Source: Cyanocohniella sp. LLY
GTDB taxonomy: Bacteria > Cyanobacteriota > Cyanobacteriia > Cyanobacteriales > Nostocaceae
Assembly (NCBI GenBank): GCA_022241785.1
Contig: JAKOMP010000002.1
Location: 280-58,539, forward strand
Reading direction: 5' to 3'
DNA length: 58,260 bases
The notes under the pieces were generated by a model. It searched no databases. It worked only from the letters and a program-made list of their open reading frames with translations, and was not told where the DNA came from. The translations under genes were made by a program, and so were the position numbers. The number at the start of each line of letters is the position of its first letter. The stretch's first letter is position 1. Shown here one piece after another: positions 27,631 through 36,340 of the stretch.

Positions 27631-29562
27631 GTGAAATTACACTGGTTACTACCTAGTACCATTGGCGGTATTGTCTTACTATCATCGCCAGCTTTGGCAG
27701 CGAGACTAGAATCTTGGCGTTTTGACATTACGCAAAATCGGCTGGAAATTAACACTGCGGGTGCTGTTCAACCCCAAGCACAATTAGTATTTAACCCCAC
27801 ACGGTTGGTAATTGATTTACCCGGTGTCACCGTTGGCAATTCACCGTCAACGCAGCCAGTAGGTGGGGCAATTCGGGTGGTGCGGGCGGCCCAGTTTGAC
27901 CCCCAAACAACACGTATAGTTGTGGAACTGAATCCTGGCTATACGTTAGACCCCCAGCAAGTAAAATTTATAGGTATTACTGCCAGTCGTTGGTCAGTAC
28001 AATTACCGACTCCAGAATTGGATACAGCCACTCCTAACAACGCAGCTACATTACAGCAAGAAGTGTCCATGCCACCAGATACAGGCAGAACACCAGCATC
28101 AGCCCTTGCTCCCAGAAATATTTATAGTGTTGTGAGAACAGGCACTAACACATCAGATAACAAAGAGTCTGTTGTTAATCAAGTAGCAGCAGTCACTCAA
28201 ATTGAGGATTTACGAATCACAGGTGATGGGTTTTTCATCCGCACTAGTGGGGGAAATCCGCAAATTCAGCTGAATCGCAGTCAGGACAAGCGGGAAATTA
28301 ATATTGATATTGCAGGTGCGTCTTTGTCGCCTCAATTAGGGCAACAAGATTTGTCTATTAATCGTTATGGTGTCAGCAATATTCAATTCACTCAACTGCC
28401 AGCACAACCATCCACTGTGCGGATGACCTTACAGGTAGACAAAAATAGTCCAGACTGGCGAACCAGCACCAGCAGTATTGGTGGGTTTGTAGTTTTGCCC
28501 AGTCGTGGTATTGCTAGATTGCCGGAAACTAATAAATCTAGCCCCAACCCGACACCACCACCTGTTACTCCTGTTACTAACTCTTTAGCCACCATTCAAT
28601 CTGTAGAATTAGCCGGTAATGGTACGCAACTGTTGATTCGCGGCGACCAAAATTTATCCGCCACTGGGGGATGGGATAGATCCTCTGGTTTGTTTAGGAT
28701 TAATATTCCTAATGCGAAATTAGCTACCACCGTCACCGGCCCGGCTTTAGATGCCAATAGTCCTGTCCTCAGGGTACGTTTGCAAACACAAGCACCAAAC
28801 TCAGTGAATGTTTTGGTTCAACCAGCAACTGGAGTGCAAATTGGCGAAGTTAACCAACTCAGTAGCCAGTTAGTAGTTTTACAATTACAACGCTCCCGTG
28901 CAGTTACTCCGCCAGTCAGTTTACCGCCCCTACCGCTACCCAACCGCGACTCATCACCAAATCTGACCATTGACATTCCCCCACACACATCTGTGTCAGG
29001 AACAAGCCCCACAAATCCCAGAGGCAAATTGAGAGTAGTAGTTGACCCTGGACATGGTGGGAAAGACCCAGGAGCTATTGGTTTAGGTGGATTAAGAGAA
29101 AAAGATGTAGTCCTACCTATTAGTAGACGGGTAGCAGAAATTTTAGAGCAAAATGGTGTCCAAGCAGTTTTAACACGGGATTCTGACTTTTTTGTCGAAC
29201 TCCAGGGACGGGTAGATATTGCCAAACGAGCTAATGCGACTTTATTTGTCAGCATTCATGCCAATGCCATTGGCGATCGCCCTGACGTAAATGGATTAGA
29301 GACATACTATTATGAAAGCGGTAATCGTTTAGCTCAAGCGGTTCACAGTAATATTCTGCAAAATATTAGTTCTATTAAAGACCGGAAAGTCCGCCAAGCC
29401 AGATTTTTCGTCCTCAGAAGAAGTTCTATGCCTTCGATTTTAGTAGAAGTTGGTTTTATGACAGGTCAAGAAGATAACCCCCGCTTGGGAACACAAGATT
29501 ATCAAAATCGCATGGCAGAGGCGATCGCCAATGGTATCCTCAAATATTTACAGCAAAGGTAA
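27631..29562 (+). CDS. amiC2: N-acetylmuramoyl-L-alanine amidase, AMIN domain (AmiC2/HcwA)
   Basis: Paralogue of the preceding gene with the same domain order: signal peptide (LLPSTIGGIVLLSSPALAA), two AMIN regions, Pro-rich linker and amidase_3. Its zinc His is in DPGHGGKDPGA (about 475), Glu in REKD, His in SIHANA and Glu in VEVGF. Nostoc AmiC2 drills the septal nanopore array used for cell-cell communication, and the Anabaena gene (hcwA) is needed for heterocyst maturation. The GTG at 27631 aligns exactly with the amiC1 start, so 15 upstream codons in frame are excluded. Confidence 0.95.
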   Translation: MKLHWLLPSTIGGIVLLSSPALAARLESWRFDITQNRLEINTAGAVQPQAQLVFNPTRLVIDLPGVTVGNSPSTQPVGGAIRVVRAAQFDPQTTRIVVELNPGYTLDPQQVKFIGITASRWSVQLPTPELDTATPNNAATLQQEVSMPPDTGRTPASALAPRNIYSVVRTGTNTSDNKESVVNQVAAVTQIEDLRITGDGFFIRTSGGNPQIQLNRSQDKREINIDIAGASLSPQLGQQDLSINRYGVSNIQFTQLPAQPSTVRMTLQVDKNSPDWRTSTSSIGGFVVLPSRGIARLPETNKSSPNPTPPPVTPVTNSLATIQSVELAGNGTQLLIRGDQNLSATGGWDRSSGLFRINIPNAKLATTVTGPALDANSPVLRVRLQTQAPNSVNVLVQPATGVQIGEVNQLSSQLVVLQLQRSRAVTPPVSLPPLPLPNRDSSPNLTIDIPPHTSVSGTSPTNPRGKLRVVVDPGHGGKDPGAIGLGGLREKDVVLPISRRVAEILEQNGVQAVLTRDSDFFVELQGRVDIAKRANATLFVSIHANAIGDRPDVNGLETYYYESGNRLAQAVHSNILQNISSIKDRKVRQARFFVLRRSSMPSILVEVGFMTGQEDNPRLGTQDYQNRMAEAIANGILKYLQQR

Positions 29563-29682
29563 AATCCAACTAGGGGGTAGAGATTAGAGGCTTGAGGCTA
29601 GTCCCTATATAGTAGTCAGTTAGCTAATTCTCTGCTAGATTCTGTATTTTATACCCCAATAACCTAATTCAATAATCTACCT

Positions 29683-30546
29683 GTGTATTCATCTTCCTTG
29701 TTTGAAGGCAACCTTGACGATGTTTCTGCTCAAGAGCCTCAACGTTCCCCAATCGGCGTTTTTGACAGTGGTGTTGGTGGGCTGACGGTACTGCGACAAC
29801 TTTATCGGCATCTACCCAATGAATCGATTATTTACTTTGGCGATACTGCTCGGCTGCCTTACGGTATTCGTTCACAAGCAGAAATATTACAGTATGTGCG
29901 CGAAATCCTGCACTGGATGCAACAGCAACGCGTCAAAATGGTGGTTATGGCTTGTAATACCAGCTCTGCCTTGGCACTAGAAATAGTCCGTGGAGAATTT
30001 GACCTGCCCATTCTCGGCGTAATTCTCCCAGGGGCGAAAGCAGCAGTCCAGCAGGGAAAGCGGATTGGTGTGATTGCTACCCCAGCTACAGCAAAAAGCA
30101 ATGCCTATCGCCACGCAATTCTAGAAATTGACCCCAGTGTCCAAGTTTGGCAAGTCAGTTGTCCAGAGTTTGTGCCACTGATTGAGCAAAACCGGATCAA
30201 TGACCCCTACACGACTGAGGTAGCCCGCTCATATTTAGAGCCTCTCATCCAGCAAAATATTGACACCTTAGTTTACGGCTGTACCCATTATCCCCACTTA
30301 GCACCAGTACTGCGATCGCTTCTGCCTGCTCATGTCAAATTAGTTGACCCAGCAGTTCACGTTGTGGCTGCTTGTACTCAAGAATTAGAATTACTCGGTT
30401 TAAGTAATACTCATCCCCCACTACCTACTCGCTTTGTGGTTAGTGGCTGTCCACAACAGTTTGCCCAATCCGGTGTGCAGTTACTAGGCCATACCCCTAT
30501 GGTTGAGGTTGTAGATTTTACTGATACAGCCGTTTCTCAATTCTAA
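29683..30546 (+). CDS. murI: Glutamate racemase
   Basis: Makes D-glutamate for peptidoglycan. The two catalytic cysteines are in ACNTSS (about Cys91) and GCTHYP (about Cys200). IGVFDSGVGGLTV and FGDTARLPYG are also present. 287 residues with an unusual 20-residue N-terminal extension. The GTG at 29683 is used; an internal start near SPIGVFDSG would give the typical length but no ATG is available there. It follows amiC2 by 120 bp, a wall-metabolism neighbourhood. Confidence 0.96.
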   Translation: MYSSSLFEGNLDDVSAQEPQRSPIGVFDSGVGGLTVLRQLYRHLPNESIIYFGDTARLPYGIRSQAEILQYVREILHWMQQQRVKMVVMACNTSSALALEIVRGEFDLPILGVILPGAKAAVQQGKRIGVIATPATAKSNAYRHAILEIDPSVQVWQVSCPEFVPLIEQNRINDPYTTEVARSYLEPLIQQNIDTLVYGCTHYPHLAPVLRSLLPAHVKLVDPAVHVVAACTQELELLGLSNTHPPLPTRFVVSGCPQQFAQSGVQLLGHTPMVEVVDFTDTAVSQF

Positions 30547-30581
30547 TCAAGCTTTGTTCAGCTATAGCTATTATGAAAAAT

Positions 30582-30616
30582 AAAAACCCTGATTTCTCCA
30601 AGAAACCGGGGTTTTT
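30582..30616 (+). terminator. Terminator of murI
   Basis: Hairpin AAAAACCC/GGGTTTTT with an inner stem TTTCT/AGAAA and loop CCA, 36 bp after the murI stop. It can work in both directions, so it may also serve the convergent small gene at 30685. Confidence 0.8.
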
Positions 30617-30684
30617 ACACATCAAAGAAGATTACCACTCAAAATCCCAAAAAATTGGACTGTTGACTGCCGCCCAATAGTAGT

Positions 30685-30891
30685 CTATTGACTATTGACT
30701 GCCTCACTGACATTACTGACATGAGAGTTTGCTGACACATCTTGCTTGTATTTTCCTGGGTTTATTGTAGGCAAATTTCTCGGAGCAGATTTTTGACCAG
30801 TTCGCTTTGCTAGAGCTAGTAATAGGTAAACTGTGAACAAATATCCAGCAGCTAAAATAAAAATCAACATAGGCATCTTCCCGTAAATCAT
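30685..30891 (-). CDS. Small membrane protein, conserved in position
   Basis: 68 residues with one N-terminal membrane helix (MLIFILAAGYLFTVYLLLAL) and a polar tail. A similar small gene (asl0095, from memory) lies between murI and sds in Anabaena PCC 7120, which supports it as real. The function is unknown. Confidence 0.6.
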   Translation of the reverse strand: MIYGKMPMLIFILAAGYLFTVYLLLALAKRTGQKSAPRNLPTINPGKYKQDVSANSHVSNVSEAVNSQ

Positions 30892-31959
30892 TGTTCTACC
30901 AGCACCTTTTCTGAAAGGAATATGAAATTTTATAAAATGAGTAAAAATTCAACCAACCAAGAGATCCTTGATGGCTGTAGTTTGCTATACTGAAATTTCG
31001 CCGTACAGCTATGATTCTCTACGGTTCAATAATTGTTGAACTAAGTTTTTGCAGACCAAATACCACAACAGCTAAATTGCTCTACAGCAATTTAAACTGC
31101 ACTCCTCAGCAGTCTACTTAGTCTGCATTATTTTGGGCTTACCTCTATGACAAGAGCAGCCTTAGCTACTGACGTACGCTAAAGCCTTACAGTGATAACC
31201 ATACGGATACCGCGAAGCTCCATCCCAGGAGGCTTTGTTGCCGAATTAAACAACCAAGAAATTATTTCCTTAATTTTTAATTCACGGCGAAGACTTATTT
31301 TAGACCCTCAAAACCATATAGGTAATTTTACCTAAAGGCATCTTACCAGTTGGAGAATGAGTACCTGAAAAATTTAAAATCCCTAGATTTTAGCGTAACA
31401 CAATGATCCTGAGTTTTCAGCAGACTTTGGAGTCAATTTTGAAATTTTTTTGGGGGCAAAAATCCAGGCTGAGAGAAGCTAATTTTGGCTTTATTAGTGA
31501 AAAGTATAAATTTTAACTACTACTTAAAAAATTAGTTGTAAAGTATTGTGTTAAATACAACTTTTAATACTGTTACCCAAAAATTTATTTTGGCGAAAAA
31601 CCAGGAATATTTCTTTATTTACACAAATTTACGAAAAATTTAGCTTGATTATACAAGTATGAAATATCACACAAATTTACATAAATTTTATGTCCTTAAT
31701 TTTTCATAACACAAATAACACATAAAAAAATTTTTCCTGGGCTTGACAAAAGATTTTTATGAGTCAGAGATATGGCTGTAGAGCTTAACCACAGAGCGTT
31801 TTTCCAATTTATGCTTGTGTGGAAACTGAACTATTTATGCAGAATAAATGTAGAATCCGCCAGTATTCTCTAATCAAAACTTTGCGCTGGCACAGGGTTA
31901 TCTTAAAATGAGTGTAGGATATGTAAACTTTCGTAACCTAAGCCAGAGTCCGCCCATTC
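30892..31959. other. Non-coding spacer upstream of sds
   Basis: About 1.07 kb. The first half has GC-richer repeat-like fragments around 31140-31260. The second half (31380-31800) is AT-rich with many short T and A runs. I see no protein gene, tRNA or clear riboswitch; it could hold a long 5' leader or small RNA. Confidence 0.4.
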
Positions 31960-32931
31960 ATGACCCCAGCCACCTCCCTGTTTACCCCTGTGGAAGCAGA
32001 CCTGCAACTACTAGCAGAAAACCTCAAGCAGCTAGTTGGAAATCGCCACCCCATCCTCTTTGCAGCAGCCGAACATCTATTCGGAGCTGGGGGCAAGCGT
32101 ATCAGACCAGCAATTGTGTTGCTGATATCGCGGGCGACAATGTTAGAACAAGACATTACTCCGCGTCATCGACGCCTAGCAGAAATTACGGAAATGATTC
32201 ACACGGCAAGCCTAGTGCATGACGATGTGGTAGATGAATCCCAGATGCGACGTGGTGTACCCACAGTTCATAGTTTGTTCGGTAATCGGATTGCCGTTTT
32301 GGCAGGAGATTTTCTCTTTGCCCAATCGTCTTGGTATTTAGCCAATTTGGATAATTTGGCAGTGGTGAAACTGCTATCTGAAGTAATTATGGATCTAGCT
32401 ACTGGAGAGATCCAGCAGGGGCTGAATTGCTTTGACAATAGCATCTCCATTGAGACGTACTTAAAAAAGAGCTATTACAAAACAGCTTCATTAATGGCCA
32501 ATAGTTCCAAAGCTGCTGGTTTACTTAGTGACGTCTCCCCAGAAACCGCTGACCATTTGTACGCCTATGGACGTCATCTAGGTTTAGCATTTCAGATTGT
32601 GGATGATATTTTAGATTTCACCAGTACAACAGATACTTTAGGCAAACCAGCAGGATCTGATCTCAAAAGTGGTAATCTGACTGCGCCTGTTTTATTCGCT
32701 CTTAAGGAAAAACCATACCTGGAAGTGCTGATTGAAAGGGAATTTACCCAGGAAAGCGATTTAGAGCAAGCCCTAGAGTTGATTCAAAATAGTCAAGGTA
32801 TACAGCAGGCACGGGAATTAGCAGACCACCATGCCAAGCTAGCAGTTGATCATCTGGCTGTGCTGCCGCCATCGGCATCACACGAGGCGTTGATTCATAT
32901 AGCTGACTATGTACTGAGCCGACTTTATTAA
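31960..32931 (+). CDS. sds: All-trans polyprenyl diphosphate synthase (solanesyl type)
   Basis: Builds the long isoprenoid tail of plastoquinone and related quinones. The aspartate-rich motifs are DDVVDE (first Asp about 88) and DDILDF (about 215). GGKRIRPAIVLL and GDFLFAQSSW are typical of the long-chain E-polyprenyl synthases. The bulky residues ahead of the first motif (HTASLVHDDVVDE) fit a C40-C45 product. Length 323 is standard. No neighbour in the pathway; a strong bidirectional terminator follows. Confidence 0.94.
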   Translation: MTPATSLFTPVEADLQLLAENLKQLVGNRHPILFAAAEHLFGAGGKRIRPAIVLLISRATMLEQDITPRHRRLAEITEMIHTASLVHDDVVDESQMRRGVPTVHSLFGNRIAVLAGDFLFAQSSWYLANLDNLAVVKLLSEVIMDLATGEIQQGLNCFDNSISIETYLKKSYYKTASLMANSSKAAGLLSDVSPETADHLYAYGRHLGLAFQIVDDILDFTSTTDTLGKPAGSDLKSGNLTAPVLFALKEKPYLEVLIEREFTQESDLEQALELIQNSQGIQQARELADHHAKLAVDHLAVLPPSASHEALIHIADYVLSRLY

Positions 32932-33015
32932 CCAATTTTAGATTTTTCATCATAAATTGGAACTTTTGCAAAAACTTTGCTACTCAAGAAAATTTTTTCT
33001 GGCAAAATTCCTCAG

Positions 33016-33060
33016 ACGGAGATGGGATTTTAGATTGTATCTAATAAATCCCATCTCCGT
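33016..33060. terminator. Bidirectional terminator between sds and the gene at 33068
   Basis: Long inverted repeat: ACGGAGATGGGATTT pairs with AAATCCCATCTCCGT, and inside it TAGAT pairs with ATCTA around a TGT loop. It separates two convergent genes. Confidence 0.8.
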
Positions 33061-33067
33061 AATTTAT

Positions 33068-33541
33068 TTATGCAATATTTGGGGGTATGTTTTTACCCGA
33101 TCGTTGTTGTTTTAGCTGTTGTTGCAAGAGATTTTGCAATTCTGAGCGTTTGACTTCCAAGGTATGAGTGGTCTTACCCGGCGTCTCCAAAAAAACGATA
33201 CTATCTACGGGTTCTAATGCCACCAGTTGAAACAAAATATGGGTGACGGGAACAATTTTCGCTAGCATTTGAGGGTCAAGCCCAGCAGGTGAAATTAGGG
33301 AGACATCCTGTATGGTAGGAAAAGCGTAGATAACACGCTTCTCGAATCCTGCATTTGCCCGATTGCTCAATGTAGTTAAAACCCAGTTCTCTTCCGAATT
33401 TTGAAGAATATAGTATTGGGAATGACGTAATTTAAGAGCGATCGCGCTTAATACAGGAGCAATTGCTGAGACAAGATGTGGTGTTATGCCATCGCGGGGT
33501 GCATTATCAATCAGCAATTGAATTTGTGTTTTTAAATCCAT
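33068..33541 (-). CDS. Conserved cyanobacterial protein of unknown function
   Basis: 157 residues, soluble, alternating helix and strand, with a Gln-rich C-terminus (LQNLLQQQLKQQRSG). I do not recognise a domain. It is divergent from hetZ, and its start lies 206 bp from the hetZ ATG, so the two share a promoter region. By position it matches all0097 of Anabaena as I recall the map. Confidence 0.75.
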   Translation of the reverse strand: MDLKTQIQLLIDNAPRDGITPHLVSAIAPVLSAIALKLRHSQYYILQNSEENWVLTTLSNRANAGFEKRVIYAFPTIQDVSLISPAGLDPQMLAKIVPVTHILFQLVALEPVDSIVFLETPGKTTHTLEVKRSELQNLLQQQLKQQRSGKNIPPNIA

Positions 33542-33599
33542 AATGACTTGTAAACGGCATGGTGGGTAATGGCAAAAACATCTATCGACATGTGAACAA

Positions 33600-33616
33600 T
33601 CCCATCAGACTTGGGA
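33600..33616. promoter_or_regulatory. Inverted repeat in the hetZ upstream region
   Basis: TCCCA-TCAGACT-TGGGA, flanked on both sides by AACAAT. HetR and other regulators bind palindromes in the hetZ promoter of Anabaena, but I cannot match this repeat to a proven site. Confidence 0.3.
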
Positions 33617-33747
33617 ACAATAAAAGTATTCACATCCTAAATGCTCGATAGTCCTGCGTTTAGCTTATACGCAAATCCACAAAGCCAATACCCACGGTCG
33701 TAACAGGTTGTATTTAAGTATTTTAGGGTCTTTTGAAAACCGAGACT

Positions 33748-34968
33748 ATGAATTCAGCCGCAACCGCAACAATTCCAAACACAACATTTCCCACCCCAGC
33801 AGTTCAGGGAGACAATTCTATCGGCGTGGAGGGGACATTTCAACTTTTGTTGAAGGAGCTTCAGGAGTCTACCAAAGCTTCCAAACAAAATTGCCACGAT
33901 GTAGCAACCCGAATTACCACCGAAGTCTACCGGATTTGCAGCGAAAGTAAACGTATCCAAGCTTCCGGTGCTGTAGAAAGCTCTGCTATATCTCTGGCTC
34001 GGCATCGGCTGCAACAGTGTCTCAGGTACTATCAGTTAGGTTCCAGTCGAGGTAGGGTAGAGTTACACAGTACTCTCAGTGCCATTATTTATCGTTACAT
34101 TAATCCTCCCCAACGGCAGTTGAGCTATCAAGGGCGACTGACCATTATTGAAGATTTTCTCCAAGGTTTTTATCTGGAAGCTTTAAATGCTTTCCGACGA
34201 GAAAATCAAATGGGCCCCACATATCGTCCCCAAACTCTCCTGGAATTGGCAGAGTATATGGCATTTACAGAGCGCTATGGTAAGCGGCGCATACCCTTAC
34301 CAGGACGGCAACAGCAGCTAATTATCCTGCGGGCGCAAACTTTTTCGCAACAGCAACCCCAGGAAACCAGCGTAGATATAGAACAAGCCGCAGAAGGTAG
34401 TTCTAACGACAATGACGGTTCTTGGGAAGAGCCAGCAGTACAGCAATTGCGTTCAGCAATGGCTACCCAAGCGGAACCAGAACCGGAAGAAGATACTTTA
34501 CGTTCCGTGGTGATTACGGAATTAATGGATTACCTGGAACAACGGCAACAATCTGATTGTGCTGATTACTTTGCTCTTCGTCTCCAGGATTTACCAACAC
34601 AAGAAATTGAGTCGATTTTAGGTTTAACTCCCCGCCAGAGAGATTACCTACAACAACGATTTAAATATCATCTAATTCGGTTTGCTTTATTGCATCGTTG
34701 GGAATTAGTTCACGAGTGGTTGGAAGCCTCACTGCATACTAATTTGGGTTTAACTCCCCAGCAATGGCAAGATTATACAGCCCAATTGGATGATAAACAA
34801 CGTTCGTTACTAGAATTGAAACAACAAGGACAACCAGATGAAAAAATTGCCAAAGCTTTGGGTTTATCCACAGCACAACTGCAAAAACGCTGGTTTAAGA
34901 TTCTGGAACAAGCATGGGAAATTCGTAACTCCCTAGTGTCCGGATCAGGTGCATCTACTCATGAATAG
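33748..34968 (+). CDS. hetZ: Heterocyst differentiation protein HetZ
   Basis: Transcription regulator acting early in heterocyst differentiation, with and after HetR. About 406 residues from the ATG at 33748, compared with about 401 for Anabaena HetZ. It has a central helical region with LSAIIYRYINPPQRQLSYQG and two C-terminal sigma-70 region 4-like HTH units (IESILGLTPRQRDYLQQRF and KIAKALGLSTAQLQKRWFKI). A Gln/Glu-rich low-complexity stretch (residues about 215-255) links them. Called from gene order next to sds and the PatU gene, and from family recall. The stop overlaps the start of patU. Confidence 0.88.
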   Translation: MNSAATATIPNTTFPTPAVQGDNSIGVEGTFQLLLKELQESTKASKQNCHDVATRITTEVYRICSESKRIQASGAVESSAISLARHRLQQCLRYYQLGSSRGRVELHSTLSAIIYRYINPPQRQLSYQGRLTIIEDFLQGFYLEALNAFRRENQMGPTYRPQTLLELAEYMAFTERYGKRRIPLPGRQQQLIILRAQTFSQQQPQETSVDIEQAAEGSSNDNDGSWEEPAVQQLRSAMATQAEPEPEEDTLRSVVITELMDYLEQRQQSDCADYFALRLQDLPTQEIESILGLTPRQRDYLQQRFKYHLIRFALLHRWELVHEWLEASLHTNLGLTPQQWQDYTAQLDDKQRSLLELKQQGQPDEKIAKALGLSTAQLQKRWFKILEQAWEIRNSLVSGSGASTHE

Positions 34969-35941
34969 TAACTCAGAATCCTCACAAAACCATTTACTCG
35001 ATGGGTTGTTGGCAAATAAAGTTAACATCCATGAGCCTAAATGGGTAGATTGTGAGGAAGATGACGGGGTATATGACCCTCTCAAGGAGGTAGCCGCCTT
35101 CACAGGCGGTGAGCCAGAATTGGGAGGAATCGCCCAAACCTTTCAATTGGGAGAAATTCCTACTGTGCAAGAACGTTTCCAAGCCGTCCTTAAACGTCGG
35201 CTACAAATCCAAGCCGAAGACCACCCTCCTCTATTCCCTTGGGAGTCTCAATTAGTAGAGTACCCAGATTTTGTAGAAGAGCGATCGCTAGCATTAACTC
35301 CCAGTTGGGGATGGATGGCACAACAGTCAAAACTGAATCTGCCCATCCCCTTACCGGAGAAAGTTTTCCAAGAACTTTTGGAAAGATGTCAAGGAATGAT
35401 CACTTCTTCACTACCTCTAGGGGCAAAACTAGTACAGGTGGTGGAGAGCTTTTTCCCCAACGAGTCGCAAACAATCAATGATCTAGCTGGATTGGTGCTG
35501 AGAAGCACCTATAGATCCGTGGATACTCTGGAGACCATGCCGCAAATTCAGAGCGATTATTCAGATTTACAGCCGCGTCAACAGATGGCATTGTCACTCA
35601 TGGCAGCTAAACAACTGCTAGACGATTTGACTTTACCAGTGTCATCCACTAATCCAGTAGTAGAAAGACAATGGCTAACTAACGAAGGAACTCTGACGCT
35701 GAGGGTAGAATACCAATCTCAGGGTCAGATGACGCATTTGCGTGTTCAAAGTGAGTTACCCGCTGCGGGAATTTTGCAACTGCAAGGTGATGGCAACCAA
35801 GCAGTAGCAAAATCTTCGACTCCGGGAGCTTTGAGTGTTGAGTTATACTGCAATCAAGTTAACCCGACGTACACTTTGGAAGTTGAGTTTCCCGAGTTGG
35901 ACGCACAGCCATTGTTATTTGTGATTAACCCCACAATTTAG
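34961..35941 (+). CDS. patU: Heterocyst pattern protein PatU (undivided)
   Basis: In Anabaena PCC 7120 this locus is split into patU5 and patU3; here one frame of 326 residues runs through both halves. PatU affects heterocyst spacing together with HetZ. FPWESQLVEYPDFVEE (about residues 95-110) is the recognisable core; the C-terminus is rich in beta strands (LTLRVEYQSQGQMTHLRVQS). The ATG lies inside the hetZ end (ATGAATAG overlap, 8 nt), implying translational coupling. ATG 34961 is preferred to upstream codons for that reason. Confidence 0.85.
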   Translation: MNSNSESSQNHLLDGLLANKVNIHEPKWVDCEEDDGVYDPLKEVAAFTGGEPELGGIAQTFQLGEIPTVQERFQAVLKRRLQIQAEDHPPLFPWESQLVEYPDFVEERSLALTPSWGWMAQQSKLNLPIPLPEKVFQELLERCQGMITSSLPLGAKLVQVVESFFPNESQTINDLAGLVLRSTYRSVDTLETMPQIQSDYSDLQPRQQMALSLMAAKQLLDDLTLPVSSTNPVVERQWLTNEGTLTLRVEYQSQGQMTHLRVQSELPAAGILQLQGDGNQAVAKSSTPGALSVELYCNQVNPTYTLEVEFPELDAQPLLFVINPTI

Positions 35942-36340
35942 TAAAGCAAGGCGCAACAGGGATACTTCAAAATGTGCAAAATATCAAAGTAAAAGCCTTT
36001 TGACTTTTAACTTTTGAATTGCGTGCAGACCACCGTGAGCATATGAGGTTGATTAACACTGATCAATCCTATGGTTGTCGTGGTTTTGAACATGATTTGT
36101 TTTTAGCAACAGATCATTAGGGCTTCTACTTTTTAACAAGCGGTCATTAGGGTTTCTACATTAACCGCAATCAAAATGACACATGTATAAGATACCTAAA
36201 CTCCCAAAGGCTGCCTTCGGGGAGTTCCTGTTTTCTTGAGAGGAACTCGCAAAAACAATATAAATGAGCAAGTAAGGTAGTAAGTTTATATCCCCAACAT
36301 TGTGTCTATGGCATAACAACATCCCTTTGCTGACATCTCA
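35942..36340. other. Spacer after patU
   Basis: It holds a short direct repeat (TCATTAGGGCTTCTAC and TCATTAGGGTTTCTAC, around 36115-36160) and a hairpin (36199-36226). No gene seen. Confidence 0.45.
36199..36226 (+). terminator. Hairpin downstream of hetZ-patU
   Basis: AACTCCC AAAGG-CTG-CCTTC GGGGAGTT, followed by CCTGTTTTCTTG. A strong stem with a weak T run, likely the end of the hetZ-patU transcript. Confidence 0.5.
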
